DNA of 64,000 nt, taken from contig NC_087172.1 in assembly GCF_035594125.1 (NCBI RefSeq), positions 20,754,930-20,818,929 of the forward strand. Reading direction: 5' to 3'. Position 1 is the first letter of the stretch, and every line of letters starts with the position of its first letter. A program made the position numbers and the translations under genes. The notes under the pieces were generated by a model. That model was not told the origin of the DNA, made no database searches, and saw nothing but the letters and a program-made list of their open reading frames with translations. This DNA comes from Scylla paramamosain (Eukaryota; Arthropoda; Malacostraca; Decapoda; Portunidae). Shown here piece by piece: positions 1 to 11,935 of the stretch.

Positions 1-354
1 GCCATGTCGTCGCATGGATGAGGTGCCGCCTCTCATTCTCCCTCCTCAGATCTGCCCTCCTGTGTCTCAGGGGGACAAGGCATTCCACTCCCATACCTGC
101 AGACTTAGGAGGCCTCGACTGTGAGGCTACAGTGGTGGAGAGTGGCATAAGAGTAGATAGAGTAGAGGTAGAATGAATTTATAGTTAACAACTAATGTTT
201 ATATTATAGAGTATTAGATATGGTTGGATGCCACAGTCATTAGCGGGAGCTGGGGCTAATGACCTCCAAGTAATGGAGCCCCTAATTGACACATCAATAA
301 ACATGGGGTGGAGGTATTTGTAGTAGTAGTTGAAAAAAAAAAAAAAAAAAAAAA

Positions 355-389
<35 letters not shown>

Positions 390-606
390 ATAGTAGTAGT
401 AGTAGCAGCAGCAGTAGTAGCAACAACACCAGCAACAACAGCAACAGCAGCAAGAGCAGCAGCAATTATAATAGTCACAGTACTAGCAGCAGTAGTAGTA
501 CTAATACTAATACTCTAATCTAGCATACGTTGAAAGTAAAGATGTAGTATTGAAAGGCTTAGGAGTGTAGCATAAGCTCCCTATCCATTACTCCCTCTGT
601 CCTCAG
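1..606. repeat. Upstream NPC2 sequence with poly(A) and (AGT/AGC)n array
   Basis: No exon is recognisable. Positions 336-356 are an A run and about 357-510 is an imperfect (AGT)n/(AGC)n/(AAC)n trinucleotide array. Frames here translate to poly-Ser, poly-Val or poly-Thr and are not genes. Confidence 0.75.
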
Positions 607-711
607 GCTCCGTGGGTTCCGATGTGGAGCTCAACGTGGAGGGCTGCACGGTGCCGCCCTGCCAGCTGAAACGCGGCGAGGTGGTGGATGTCAACTTCAA
701 ATTCACATCAA
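607..711 (+). CDS. NPC2: NPC2-like exon (first visible)
   Basis: The acceptor is CCTCAG just before 607 and the donor is GTAATT at 712. The frame reads SVGSDVELNVEGCTVPPCQ and onward to KFTS. Two bases at the start complete a codon begun in an unseen upstream exon, and one base is left over at the end, so the following intron is phase 1. GC content is clearly higher than in the flanks. Confidence 0.88.
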
Positions 712-1941
712 GTAATTAGCGTTCCAATTTTACTCACTCGAAGACATTTAAAGACTGTTTTCTGAAACGCTTTGCTCTCTCATCACGGCTATTTTCAAGG
801 GCCACAAAAAATATTAGTCGGGTTCTCAAGAGTGTTTCTCCTCTTAATAATGTAGAAATCTTATTAATCTGTCACTAGAACCGTGAAAATACCCTAAAAA
901 ACCCGCGCGTCTTCAACTGGAACCTTCTGAAACACCACTTTCTTATCACGATTGTGTTCAACGGCCACAGACATGATTAGCCGGATTCTCAATAGTGCTT
1001 CTCCTATTAATAATATCGAAATTTTGTTAATCTTTCACTAGGACCGTAAATAACACCCTTAAAAATCTGTGTAGCTTTAATTAATCTTTTGAAAGTTGTT
1101 GGAGGTGGGGCAAAGAAGCGTTTCAGAATAGATATACTCCTTACCACATCGGTCTTATCCTTGTGGACGGCGCCGCACGTCCCCGATTCGGTACCAGAAA
1201 CAATCAGTCATTAGTCTTTTTAGTACTGTTCCTTTGTATGATTATCTGAGGAAGGATAAATAAGTAGGGCTACCTACCTAACTGCCTACCTACCTAACCT
1301 ATCTACCTAACTACCTAACCAACCTAACCTACAGTAAGTTTCATACAGGGACTGACACGTTTAGGCATGATGCTTCTTGCAGCTTCTTTTATGTTCTTAT
1401 GTTCACCCCACCATCAGGCAAGGATTCCACCGGGCTGGAAATCAAGGCTCTGGCCAACATTGGAGGCATTGAGTTCCCCTGGGTGGGCATCGACACGAAT
1501 GGCTGCCACTACACTTCGTGCCCCATCTCGGCTGGCTCGCACGTTGACTGGACTCTGCCTGTGGAAATCCTGAATGAGTACCCGGCGGTGAGTAGCGACT
1601 TGGCATTTTAGCGACAAGTCATTTTCCTCTTCTTTTTTTTTTTTTATTTCTTTTCTCCCTCAGTCTTCTCTCTTACTGATTGATTAACTGACTAACTACT
1701 CTGCTACTACTACTCTGCTACTGATATCACGACAACTGCTACAACAGCAACAACAACAACAAAATACTACTATCACTACTAGTACTACTATTACTACTAC
1801 TACTACTACTACTACTATTACTACTACTACTACTACTACTCTACCACGACCACTACAGCAAGAAGAAAAGAACAAGAAGAAGAAGAAGAAGAAGAAGAAG
1901 AAGAAGAAGAACGACAACAACAACAACAACAACAATTACTG

Positions 1942-1976
<35 letters not shown>

Positions 1977-1977
1977 G

Positions 1978-2012
<35 letters not shown>

Positions 2013-2033
2013 GCTGCTGCTACTACTACTACC

Positions 2034-2076
<43 letters not shown>

Positions 2077-2089
2077 AAAAACAACAGCA

Positions 2090-2127
<38 letters not shown>

Positions 2128-2276
2128 ACAATCACTACTGCTACTGTCACCATTACTATTATGACTATTATCACTACTACTACCACTACTACTATTACTA
2201 CACCACAATCACTACTGCTTCTGTCACCATTACTATTATGACTACTATCACTACTACTACACTATTACTACTACTT

Positions 2277-2319
<43 letters not shown>

Positions 2320-2549
2320 CACACAACCACCACCACCTCCACCAGTACCACAACTACTATTGCTACTACAACATCACTACCATTACCACCCTGCCATCAC
2401 CGTCACCACAACCATTACAACTACAACAAATACTGCTACTAACGTCAACTCTCTCTCCCTAACAGATCAGCGTGGTTGTAACCTTCAAGCTCGTGGACGA
2501 CTCTGGAAGTTCCCAGGCTTGTGCCCTTCTGCCGGCAACCATTATTTAG
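607..2549 (+). CDS. NPC2: NPC2-like ML-domain lipid-binding protein, 3' three exons
   Basis: Three exons join in frame: 607-711, 1418-1587 and 2466-2549 (TAG at 2547). The family comprises small secreted or lysosomal proteins that bind cholesterol or other lipids in a beta-sandwich pocket (MD-2-related lipid recognition domain). Visible signatures are the CTVPPC loop in the first exon, CHYTSC in the second and a final Cys in QAC before the C-terminal strand. These match the three conserved disulfide positions of NPC2. The second exon also shows the IEFPWVGIDTNGC strand-loop and DWTLPVEILNEYP, typical of the family. All introns have GT/AG borders and compatible phases. The signal-peptide exon is not recognisable in the first 600 bases and presumably lies to the left. 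Arthropods have many NPC2 paralogues, so the exact orthologue is uncertain. Confidence 0.9.
761..1075. repeat. Diverged tandem duplication, period about 165 bp, in an NPC2 intron
   Basis: Unit one (761 to about 912) and unit two (926 to about 1075) both begin TCTGAAAC. They share the order: cacgg/cacga block, GGCCACA, ATTAG, TTCTCAA, GTG-TTCTCCT, TTAATAAT, CACTAG, CCGT, ACCC. The units are clearly diverged, so the duplication is old. No coding content. Confidence 0.7.
1263..1335. repeat. Degenerate CCTAA/CCTAC short tandem repeat
   Basis: About 70 bases of ACCTAACTACC-type units. They resemble the complement of the arthropod TTAGG telomere unit but are irregular, so this is best called a degenerate tetra/pentanucleotide repeat. 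Confidence 0.55.
1418..1587 (+). CDS. NPC2: NPC2-like exon (middle)
   Basis: The acceptor is ATCAG before 1418 and the donor is GTGAGT at 1588. It encodes about 57 residues (SKDSTGLEIKALANIGG to LNEYPA), including the CHYTSC disulfide loop. It ends in phase 0. Confidence 0.9.
1690..2440. repeat. Compound trinucleotide array (ACT)n, (AAG)n, (AAC)n
   Basis: About 750 bases of the last NPC2 intron are nearly all ACT, AAG and AAC triplets with interruptions. The frames give homopolymer-like peptides in every phase, which is the mark of a microsatellite rather than a gene. Confidence 0.9.
2466..2549 (+). CDS. NPC2: NPC2-like terminal exon
   Basis: The acceptor AACAG ends at 2465. The exon reads ISVVVTFKLVDDSG to QACALLPATII and stops at TAG 2547-2549. 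The Cys in QAC is the partner of the N-terminal disulfide in the family. The longer frame at 2521-2940 is only the translation of the pyrimidine-rich 3' UTR. Confidence 0.88.
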   Translation: MSVVVTFKLVDDSGSSQACALLPATII

Positions 2550-2605
2550 ACTCCTTCTCCTGTTCCTGCTACTGCTTCTTCTTCTTCTCCTTCTCCTCCT
2601 CCTCC

Positions 2606-2638
<33 letters not shown>

Positions 2639-3012
2639 CCTCCCTCAGTTTAATCTCTCTTCTCTATTTCTCTTTCTCTTTCATTCTCTTTTATCTGTTT
2701 TTGTTTTGCTTCTTTCTTATCCTGCTCCTCCTCCTCCTTCTCCTCTTCTTCCTCCTCCTCTTCCTTTTTCCTCAGTTTAATCTTTACTCTTTTCATTCAT
2801 TTTTTTTCCTTTCATTCTCCTTTATTTGCTTTTCTTGTTTTGCCAATTCTTTATCATCGTCTTCCTTCTCCTTCTTCTCCTCCTCTTCCTCCTCCTCCTC
2901 CTTCCTATTCCAGGTTCACCCGCACCTCTTTGGACTCTAATATTTATTATGTGAACAGCACTGTGCATTATGTAATTGTGTAAGCTTGAATAAATGATGA
3001 TTATGAAGCAAT
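2550..3012 (+). other. NPC2-like 3' UTR with polypyrimidine tract and poly(A) signal
   Basis: The 3' UTR is dominated by CTT/CCT repeats at about 2555-2910. A canonical AATAAA lies at 2989-2994, just before the (GA)n array. The cleavage site should fall 10-30 bases later, close to or within the start of that array. Confidence 0.6.
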
Positions 3013-3032
3013 AGTTATGTATGTGGTTGTCC

Positions 3033-3035
<3 letters not shown>

Positions 3036-3124
<89 letters not shown>
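3036..3124. repeat. (GA)n microsatellite
   Basis: About 44 uninterrupted AG units directly follow the NPC2-like poly(A) signal region. Confidence 0.97.
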
Positions 3125-3127
<3 letters not shown>

Positions 3128-3900
3128 TAAACTTTAAATCTTCTTTTAGTTTTTATTTGGATACCGTGTATTACACACATTTTTGCTACATCATGCTGCT
3201 TGTACACTGATCCCATAACATCAATCAGATTTTTAGCCAATGAGAAGCGCTATTCAAGTAATGAACATCAGATGTATTCACTTGGTTTTGAGGTATATTA
3301 AAAAACCATCAACTGCAGCAAATTAGCTGTCTAATTCCTAGTTTCTTTCATAATTTTTTTCATCCATTCTTTCTTTTCTGCTGAACAGGCTTTTCTTTTC
3401 GGCACACACTACTAGGGAGAGAGGACAAAATAAAAATGTTAACTTTTCGATGCTATAAACTTTGAAATGAAAGACCCAGTGTATGAGAATCCCTGGGAAC
3501 CCATTGGTCTCATCTGGATGGTTTTTTTTAGATCGGTCCATGGCTAATTTTGATTTTGCACAAAAATTACCAAATATATGGATATTTGAGCTAAAATATA
3601 AAGTTTGAAAATGCTGTAAAATGGAAAGTTTCTGTACAATAACAAGGCAGATAGGTCCAGTACTGACTATTTATTATTGTTGACTCTATTACAATTCTAT
3701 TTGATCCTACATAAACATCAGAAATTTAATTAGGATCTTGATAAATCATATAATCCGGAAGAAAATTTAATGCTCTTACTCTGGACATACACTGTAGATT
3801 TTTACATTAAATCCATGACAGACACGAAGATAGCAATGGTGACCTTTTTCAGAAATGAAATTTTCTAGCAGATAAGTTTTAGGTTTTCGCCAAATTCCTG
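3125..3900. other. Intergenic sequence, no recognised feature
   Basis: AT-rich unique-looking sequence. A 67-codon minus-strand frame at 3338-3541 has no recognisable family. It could be the 3' untranslated part of the broken element that follows. Confidence 0.4.
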
Positions 3901-3919
3901 GCGAGTTAAGTCCTACTTC

Positions 3920-6135
3920 TTCTCTCCCTTAGCTTTCCTTTTCCTTATGCGGAACACTGTATTGCTTTACGGGAGGGAAATGATAGTGTCTCTGGCATGC
4001 TGTACTTCCATCTTCATTCTCCTCCTCTTCTTCTCTGTGACATCACTAGCAAGATATTTGTCCTCTTCAATGATCCTTCTTCAATTGCTCCAGCTGATGC
4101 AATGCTCCTCCCTCCACTTTCAGGTTCTGTGAGGCTTTCACCTCAAGCTTCTGTCCTGCTAGCTCTTCCTGCTTTTTAGACCACTCCAGCTCGATGTCCT
4201 TTATCCTTCTGACAGCTTGATCATAGCCTCTGAAGTTGTCTCCAAACCTGGTTCACAGTTTCTTGGTTCCCTTTATGATGATGGCTCTACTGCTGGCTTC
4301 TAGGTTTCTATTTTTGGCAGTTCTGTACCTCACCAAACCACAGTAGTTCTCCATGGCGAGATTAAGGACCGGTGCATTCTTGGCTACAAGATCACTCATA
4401 TTTTCAACTGAAACTCAGCTTGAAACACATCAGATATTCCACAATCACTTCTTTGCCTGACTAAAGTTGTAGCAAAATGAAAGATGATGGCTGCATAAAG
4501 TCAGTAAGTTTGACACCCACATCAAGATACTCCTCAACATAACACCAGATAGCCTCAACAGCATAGCTCTTGTAACTTGCCTTAATATCTTTGAATAGTT
4601 CCTCAGTAATCCCAATGTACCATGGAGTGTCCATAAGGAAAAAACTACAGTGACTGCCTGCGTCAACTTGTACAACTGTCTAAAGAAGATCTGGGGACTC
4701 TTGAGAGTAGAACTTGCTAATTGTGACAGCATGGAATGGCTCTATCAGTTGAGTACCAAATACTGCCACGACTGACAAACATGACAAACTGGACATAATC
4801 CTGATGGAAAATGTCTCTTACTAAGCAGGCCAGCCTGTTATCAATGCTGGTATTGATTATTAGGAAGTCCTGTAAGGCCTGCTTGGGATACATGAATACA
4901 GCACAGACTTTGAGAAAGCAGCCAAATCGTTAATTTTTGTGCAGGAACATCTCACAATAAATGCCTTGGTTGTCACAGAATCTTCTGAATTCCTCTCCTT
5001 TGTTCCAAGGCATGTGCTTCAGCTCCAATCCAACCAGCCTTGTGATGCAATCGACAAATTGGTTAACGAGAGACCCATTCTTCCTTTCAGAATCTGTTCG
5101 TACAACAGACCCATCCAGAACATTGTTGATACCAACAGACTTCATTTCTGTGAATAGAAGTGTTAAGTGACCTACGGAGACCCAGGCCACAGTGTGTGGC
5201 ACAGGAGATTTGGCCAACGTTATGATCTATATCAAACAGCTTAGGGACATCTTCAGACAGAAACTTGTTATGGGCCACACTACCAGTAATGTGAATATCA
5301 ACCAACTTGTAAAGATCCGAAGGTTCCTTGGGAAGATCACAGGAAGCTGCAAGAATCTGAAAGCCAAGGACAGCTTGCTCAGCAATATCCTTTCTTGCCT
5401 CTCCAGCAACAGGAACAACTGGTAGTGGAAAAATTAAGTCTTTATTCACATGGACTCCAGCCACACCGAACTTTACTACAGCCTTCTTACTAGCTGAATC
5501 AGAAGCAAAAGTTGTTGTTTCACCTGCACCTTTCCTGGTCACAATCTCAGCAGCTTCAGAAATCAGTTTTCTGTGTCATATCTCTGACTGATTTGATGCC
5601 TGGAAGGGAATCCTGATCAAAAGTATCCTCTTGACAGTTTGACAACTGCTTGAAATTTCGCCCAAAACATCTATCTGCAACAATCTGAATAGCCAGCAGA
5701 GCTTCTCTGGCTGACAAACCTGCACTAATAAGATCACCAATAGCAAGATAAAATTTGTCCAGAACTTTCCTCTCAGATCTTACAAGACGAAATTCCTTAG
5801 GCATAGGATCATAAATATTTTCTGGTAATTTCTTGTACTGCATTTTGCTACAGACAGTGTCGGTTTTCTCTTTTACATAATCACTGTCACTTTCATTATT
5901 GGTATGACCACATTCAAGAAAGTGATTTTCATTGTTCACAGTTTCAAACTGGGAACTTGCAATTTTGCATATGCTGCTGTTTTGTAGGGTAATTTTCAAG
6001 ATGTGTTTTCTTATCCTCCTGCTTAGCCCAACCAGGATCAACTTTTGCTTTCTTAGGAAAATAATAAATCTTCCTTGGATATTTCCTGCCTATTTCACAT
6101 GAGATCTGATTTTCCACATATTCAAATATCCACAT
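3920..6135 (-). pseudogene. Broken intronless coding relic of unknown family
   Basis: A continuous minus-strand protein signal runs for about 2.2 kb through frameshifts near 5980, 5557 and 5205 and several stops further 3'. The N-terminal piece (about 6135-5990) is basic. A middle piece (5985-5560) has an Asp/Glu-rich linker and then KFYLAIGDLISAGLSAREAL. Next come an Ala/Val-rich block (about 5540-5230) with FGVAGVHV, LVDIHITGS and GQISCATH, and a block with VGINNVLDGSVV and MPWNKGEEFRRFC. The C-terminal part (about 4400-4100) is predicted coiled-coil: RIKDIELEWSKKQEELAGQK. I cannot name the family. Lack of introns and heavy damage fit a retrocopy or a transposon protein. An RNase H-fold transposase is one possible reading, not demonstrated. 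Confidence 0.5.
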
Positions 6136-6149
6136 ATTTGGGGCCCATC

Positions 6150-6845
6150 CTCATGCCAAACTACCGTCCTATTGTTTTAATTTCCTGCCTCTCTAGAGTT
6201 TTTAAATCTATCCTCAACAGGAAGATTCTTGAACATCTGTCACTTCACGACCTTGTCTGATCGCTAGTATGAGTTCCATCGAGGCTGCTCTACTTGAGAT
6301 CTAACTTTCCTTACCGAGTCTTGGGCATCCTCTTTTAGGGATTTTGGTGAAACTTTCGTTGTTGCCTTAGACATATCAAAAGCTTTCGATTGAGTCTAGC
6401 ACAAAACTTTTATTTCCAAACTGCCCTCCTACGACTTCTATCCTTCTCTTTGTAACTTCATCTCAAGTTTCATTTCGGACTTTTCTATTGCTGCCGTGCT
6501 AGACGATCACTGTTCTTCTAAGCCTATTAAAAATGGTGTTCCTCAGGATTCTGTCCTGTCACCCACTCTTTTCTTATTATTTATCAATGATCTTCTAAGC
6601 CAAGCTTCTCGTCCTATCCACTCCTATGCTGATGATACCACCCTGCACTTTTCCATGTCTTTTCGTAGACGTCTAACCCATCAAGGAGTAAACAGTTCAT
6701 GCAGGGAAGCCACTGAACGCTTGACTTCTTATCTCCCTAAAATTTCTGATTGGACAAGAGCAAACTTAATATAATTCAATGCCTCAAAACTCAATTCCTC
6801 CATCTATAAACTTGACACAACCTTCCAGTTTGATTTTAACTAGCT
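6150..6845 (+). mobile_element. LINE family 1 fragment, RT core
   Basis: A 5'- and 3'-truncated reverse transcriptase piece. Readable motifs are NYRPIVLISCL (RT motif 1), SVLSPTLFLLFINDLL and SYADDTTLHFS (the catalytic YADD near 6625). Internal stops and a frameshift near 6260-6290 make it a relic. It lies 3' of the unknown relic on the opposite strand and shares its family with many copies downstream. The clade looks Jockey- or CR1-like; I do not assign it further. Confidence 0.8.
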
Positions 6846-7098
6846 ATCACTCATACTGCCAAAATCTCAGTGAATTACAAAGTCTTCAGGTTAACAATAA
6901 TGAATGCAATTTTTCTCTATAAATATTATGAGTTAACATATCACATGAGTCTACACTTAATCTACAAAATCTTAAGAAAGGAAATTTTTACAAAGTTCGC
7001 ATTAAAAGTACTTGGATAACCCTTGCTTCTTAATACAAGAATTACCAGCATCAGCAGGAAAGAAAGTATTCATCCTTGCCAGTTGCTGTGATTTGATT

Positions 7099-7334
<236 letters not shown>

Positions 7335-8228
7335 CCACTTAGGCACCAGTCCCAAAAGAGATGTCAAGGGAATCATCGAAAACTGCAGGATAAATGTCTT
7401 GAAACCTCCCTCTTGAAAGAGTTCAAGTCATAAGAACAAGGAAATACAGAAGCAGGCAGAATGTTCCAGAGTTTACCAGAGAAAGGAATGAATGATTGAG
7501 AATAATGTTTAACTCTTGCATTAAAGAGGTGGACAGAATAGGGATGAGGGAAAGAAGAAAGTTATGTGCAATGAACCCGCAGGAGAAGGAGAGGCATGCA
7601 GTTAGCAAGATCAGAAGAGCAGTTAGCATGAAAATAGCGGTTGAAGATAGCAAGAGATGCAACACTGCAGTGATGAGAAAGAGGCTGAAGATAGTCAGTT
7701 GGAGAAGAGGAGTTGATAAGATGAAAAGTTTTTTATTCTACCCTGTCTAAAACAGCGGCATGTGAAGCATACTCCATACATTGGTGGATAAGGGACTGTA
7801 CAGAGTTAGCAGCTGGGGGATGAGAGAAACTGGCGGAGACGACTCAGAACACCTAGCTTCATAGAAGCTGCTTTAGCTAGAGATGAAATGTGAAGTTTCC
7901 AGTTGAAATCATAAGTAAAAGGATAGACTGAGGATGTTTAGTGTAGAAGAGGGGGACAGCTGAGTGTCATTGAAGAAGAAGAGATAGTTATCTGGAAGGT
8001 TGTGTCAGATTGATAGATGGAGGAATTGAGTTTTTGAGGCATTGAACAATAGTAAGCTTACTCTCTACCAATCAGAAATTTTAGAGAGATTAGTAGTCAG
8101 GCGTTCTGTGGTTTCCCTGCGTGCATTATTTACTTCATGAAGGGTTGGACTTCTATGAAAAGACGTGAAAAGTCCAAGGTGGTATCATCAGTGTAGGAAT
8201 GGATAGGACAAGAAGGTTTGGTTTAGAA

Positions 8229-8504
8229 CAGTGGTTCTCACCCGGGAGGGGGAGGTAGGTAGGCGATGACAGAACGGGAGGGAAAAAGTCACGGAAAATC
8301 ACGGAATCACTGGCCATTAGTACAAAAGAGATGCAGCTGTTATGCCCTCCCTCTATCTATCTGTCTGATTCCATCTCTCTTTCTATGGTGTCATAGTTGA
8401 AGAGGGGGTTGAGTGGGTGGCACAGGGGGAGGGGGGGACCCCGCTACATTGAACCACCTTTAGGGATCCCAGCTTGCAGGTTGAGCTTGAGTATTCCTGG
8501 TTTT
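8229..8504. mobile_element. Possible hAT-type MITE fragment inside the LINE
   Basis: Comparing this LINE with its sister copies near 36860 and 62475 shows extra sequence exactly between TTTAGAA and ATCATTGATGAATAAT. The insert begins CAGTGGTTCTCA, the start typical of hAT-type non-autonomous elements. The right end (TTGAACCACC near 8450) only partly mirrors it and no clean 8-bp duplication is visible. The hAT label is therefore tentative, but the fact of an insertion is well supported. Confidence 0.5.
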
Positions 8505-9147
8505 GATCATTGATGAATAATAGAAAGAGAGTAGGTCATAGGACAGAACTCTGAGGAACACCATTGTTAACAGATTTAAAAGAAGAATAATGACCGTCTA
8601 CCACAGCAGTAATAGAACGGTCAGAAAGGAAACTTGAGATGAAGTTACAAAGAGGATAGAAGCCATAGGAGGGTGGTTTGGAAATCAAAACTTTGTGCGA
8701 GACTCTATCAAAAGCTTTTGATGTGTATAAGGCAACAGCAAAAGTTTCACCAAAATCTCTAAAAGAGAATGACCAAGACTCAGTTATGAAAGCCAGAAGA
8801 TCGCCAGTAGAACGGCCTTGACGAAACCCATACTGGCGATCAGGTAGAAGGCTGTGAAGTGAAAGATATTTAAGAATCTTCTTGTTGAGGATAGATTAAA
8901 AAAATTTAGATGGGCAGGGAATTAAAGCAATAGGACGGTAGTTTGAGGGATTAGAACGGTCACCCTTTTTAGAAACAGGCTGAATGTAGACAAACTTTCA
9001 GCAAGAAGGAAAGGTAAATGTTAACAGACAGAGTTGAAAGAGTTTGACTAGGTAAGGTGTAGGCACGGAGGCGCAATTTCGGAAAACAATAGGAAGGACC
9101 CGATCAAGTCCATAAGCCTTCCGAGGGTTTAGGCCAGCGAGGGCATG

Positions 9148-9336
9148 GAAAACATCATTGCGAAGAATTTTAATAGGTAGCATGAAGTAGTCAGAGGATG
9201 GAGGAGAGGGAGAAACAAGCCCTGAATCATCCAATGAATCCATCCAAAACATCATTGCGAAGAATTTTAATAGGTAACATGAAGTAGTCAGCGGATGGAG
9301 GAGAGGGAGAAACAAGCCCTGAATCATCCAATGTAG
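9148..9336 (-). repeat. Tandem duplication (about 100-bp period) in the LINE
   Basis: The stretch AAAACATCATTGCGAAGAAT through AAGCCCTGAATCATCCAATG occurs twice in succession with two or three differences. Sister LINE copies have it once. Confidence 0.85.
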
Positions 9337-10225
9337 AGTTTTTAGCAAAGGTCTGAGTGAAGAGTTCAGCTTTGTGATAGCAGTGGTGCCATCTGGTTGA
9401 AATAAAGGAGGGAAAGAAGAAGCAAAGTTATTGGAGATATTTTTGGCTAGATGCCAGAAGTCACAAGGGGAGTTAGATCTTGAAAGATTTTGACACTTTC
9501 TATTAATGAAGGAGGTTTTGGCTAGGTGGAGAACAAACTTGGCATGGTTCCGGGCAGAAATATAAAGCGCATAAGATTCTGGTGATGGAAGGCTCAAGTA
9601 CCTTTTGTAGGCCACCTCTCTATCATGTATAGCACGAGAACAGGCTGTGTTAAACCAACGTTTGGAAGGTTTAGGTCGAGAAAAAGAGTGAGGAATGTAC
9701 GCCTCCATGCCAAACACTATCACCTCTGTTATGCGCTCGGCACACAAAGATGGGTCTCTGACACAGAAGCAGTAGTCATTTCAAGGAAAAATCAGGAAAA
9801 TACCTCCTCAGATCCCCCCAACTAGGAAAGGCAAAATGCTAGAGGCACCTCCACTTAGGGAGATCATGAGGAGGGATTGGAGTAATAGGACAAAATACAG
9901 ATATGAGATTGTGATCGGAGGAGCCCAACGGAGAAGAGAGGGTAACAGCATAAGCAGAAGGATCGGATGTTAGGAAAAGGTCAGGAATATGAGTAGGGTA
10001 TTGCACCAGTTGCTCTAGGTCGTGGAGGATAGCAAAGCTAAAGGTTAGTTCACCAAGATGGTCAGTGAAGGGAGAGGAAAATCAAAGTTGGTGGTGAACA
10101 TTGAAGTCTCCAAGAATGGAGATCTCCGCAAAAGGAAAGAGAGTCAGAATGTAGTAGTTAAGTAGTCAAATTTCTTATAGTCAGAGGAGTTAGGTGAGAG
10201 ATATACAGCACAGATTAGAGTCATC

Positions 10226-11524
10226 TACTTCAATTTTCATAAGGGCTTAGATTTTTAGCTCCTCGGAGCTCCACCCACTGAAGAACAGACCAGCAGTATT
10301 GTCTGGCATGCTGACCAAGAAAAAAGTGTCTTACAGTTCATTGGCGATGTGTCTTTACTGTGACCGCAGCAGCCTTAAGCACTTGAAGTTTATGGCATTT
10401 AAAAATGAATAGCTGGTCTTCCAGGCCTTGTGATATTGTTAGTTGAATAAAAGTAATCATATAGGGCCAATTCTTTTTTTTTTTTGTATGTGTGATCGAA
10501 GGAAAGAGACAGACAGACACATTGATTATTCTTTAATAGCTATTATATTTAAAGAAGAGGCATATAGTAATATGTAGTAGTCTGGTTAAGACATTCCAGG
10601 TCAAACTGATGCTTGATGTTGGCTAAATATGACTAATAAAACTTTCTGCTTGGTACTGTACATACGGCAGATATGAAATAAAATTTTAAAGCATCTCTTT
10701 GCTGGTATTTTTACGCTGTTTCCGCATTTTGGGTGAGTTCCATCTCTTAGGTGTCTCTATTTATTATTCTAGTCTGACTAGACAGACTGCAAGTATTATA
10801 ATTTAACCAAATATAGTTTATAATTAGAACTGATGCAGGGAGTACTTCTAGCAGATATTCAGGTCACAGGTCATTCACAGGAGCGAGAGCGAGGTCCCTT
10901 GCCCCGGTCCTCACACTCCGCCTTGTTAATTAAAGGGAACGTTCTGTTTCGTGTATTGCTTCTTCAGACCTGTCCTACTTCATCACCTGTGCAAATACAA
11001 GCCACTCGATCTGCAGAGAATTTTAGCGTGAATTGGTTGTATCAGTCATGACTTCACAGTGCATTATGGCACCGTATCAGAGCACAGTAATATGTTGGAA
11101 GTCGTGGCCCAAGACAGGAAGGCATTTCGCCATGTTAAGGGAAAACTTTTACCTGCCCTGCCGGAATGCCGCATGCCGCTGGAAGACTTGACTGTTCCAC
11201 GCTCATTGTAAGCAAATGTTACTATTCACTTAACCTGAGACAATTCACGCTACACAGTTTTAATAATGGTTTTCACTAATGACTGACTTGTATGCAGACA
11301 GTATTGTATGTTAGGGATTTTATTGAAAACAATACAAGTACATCGGCTTGTTTTCACCTAACATGTTTGCATCACCGTCTGTGGCTGTGTCCGTCCACTA
11401 TTCTCGCAAGCACTTAATAGAAAGCTTGCGAGCCGGTGGGATAGTTGCAAGGTTCCGAAGCTCCCAGGAGACCTGCGTGAAAGGAATGCATCGGAAAATG
11501 CCTGTTTCCGAGGCGTTTACGAAA
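10226..11524. other. Non-coding sequence, no recognised gene
   Basis: Short frames only (for example 10833-11051 on the + strand), none with a recognisable domain. There is a short T run at about 10471-10481. Base composition is unremarkable. Confidence 0.4.
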
Positions 11525-11935
11525 AACTGAAGACGCCTAAATTTAGTTTGGAAGTGACTCTGTTGTCGTAACCAGAAGGTGGAAAACTCTAAAGATTCAA
11601 GAGCGTGGACACAAGAGCAGGTTAAGTCCTTGCGCACATAAATCCAACATCCAGCTTTGGATTGAAAATGACGATAGAGAAGGTAGGAGGGAATAAAAAA
11701 GGGACTACTGTCAGTTGCCTCAGACACCTGTGTTACAGTGAGGAAAAGAAGATGAGGTTTAGTAGAGAAGTGGTTGTGTTCAACAGATTGAAATCTAATC
11801 TAAGACGGCGAATGTTGCAGAAGTTAATAAAGAAGTTGCAGGGGTGTCAAGACACTTAAGGTCGATACCAGAAGAGCAGTCCGACCTGGGGACATTTGTG
11901 GTCTCCTCCCTAGAAGGGGACTCCGAGGTTGTTTG
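11525..11935 (-). mobile_element. LINE family 1 fragment, endonuclease N-terminus
   Basis: On the minus strand this reads like the start of an apurinic endonuclease domain. It includes RGLRSNFQSVEH (broken frame), LLFLTETQVSEATDS and KAGCWIYVRKDLTCSC. The same region recurs at 31440-31930, 49365-49560 and 63685-64000. The fragment ends where the LTR-like sequence begins at about 11938. Confidence 0.72.

Noticed and set aside
185..523. Overlapping frames encoding poly-Thr, poly-Leu, poly-Ser
   Set aside because: They are translations of the A-run and AGT/AGC microsatellite; all phases on both strands stay open, which is the signature of simple repeats.
2521..2940. 139-codon + strand frame
   Set aside because: Starts within the NPC2-like terminal exon in the wrong frame and then reads pyrimidine repeat (Leu/Ser/Phe); it is the 3' UTR.
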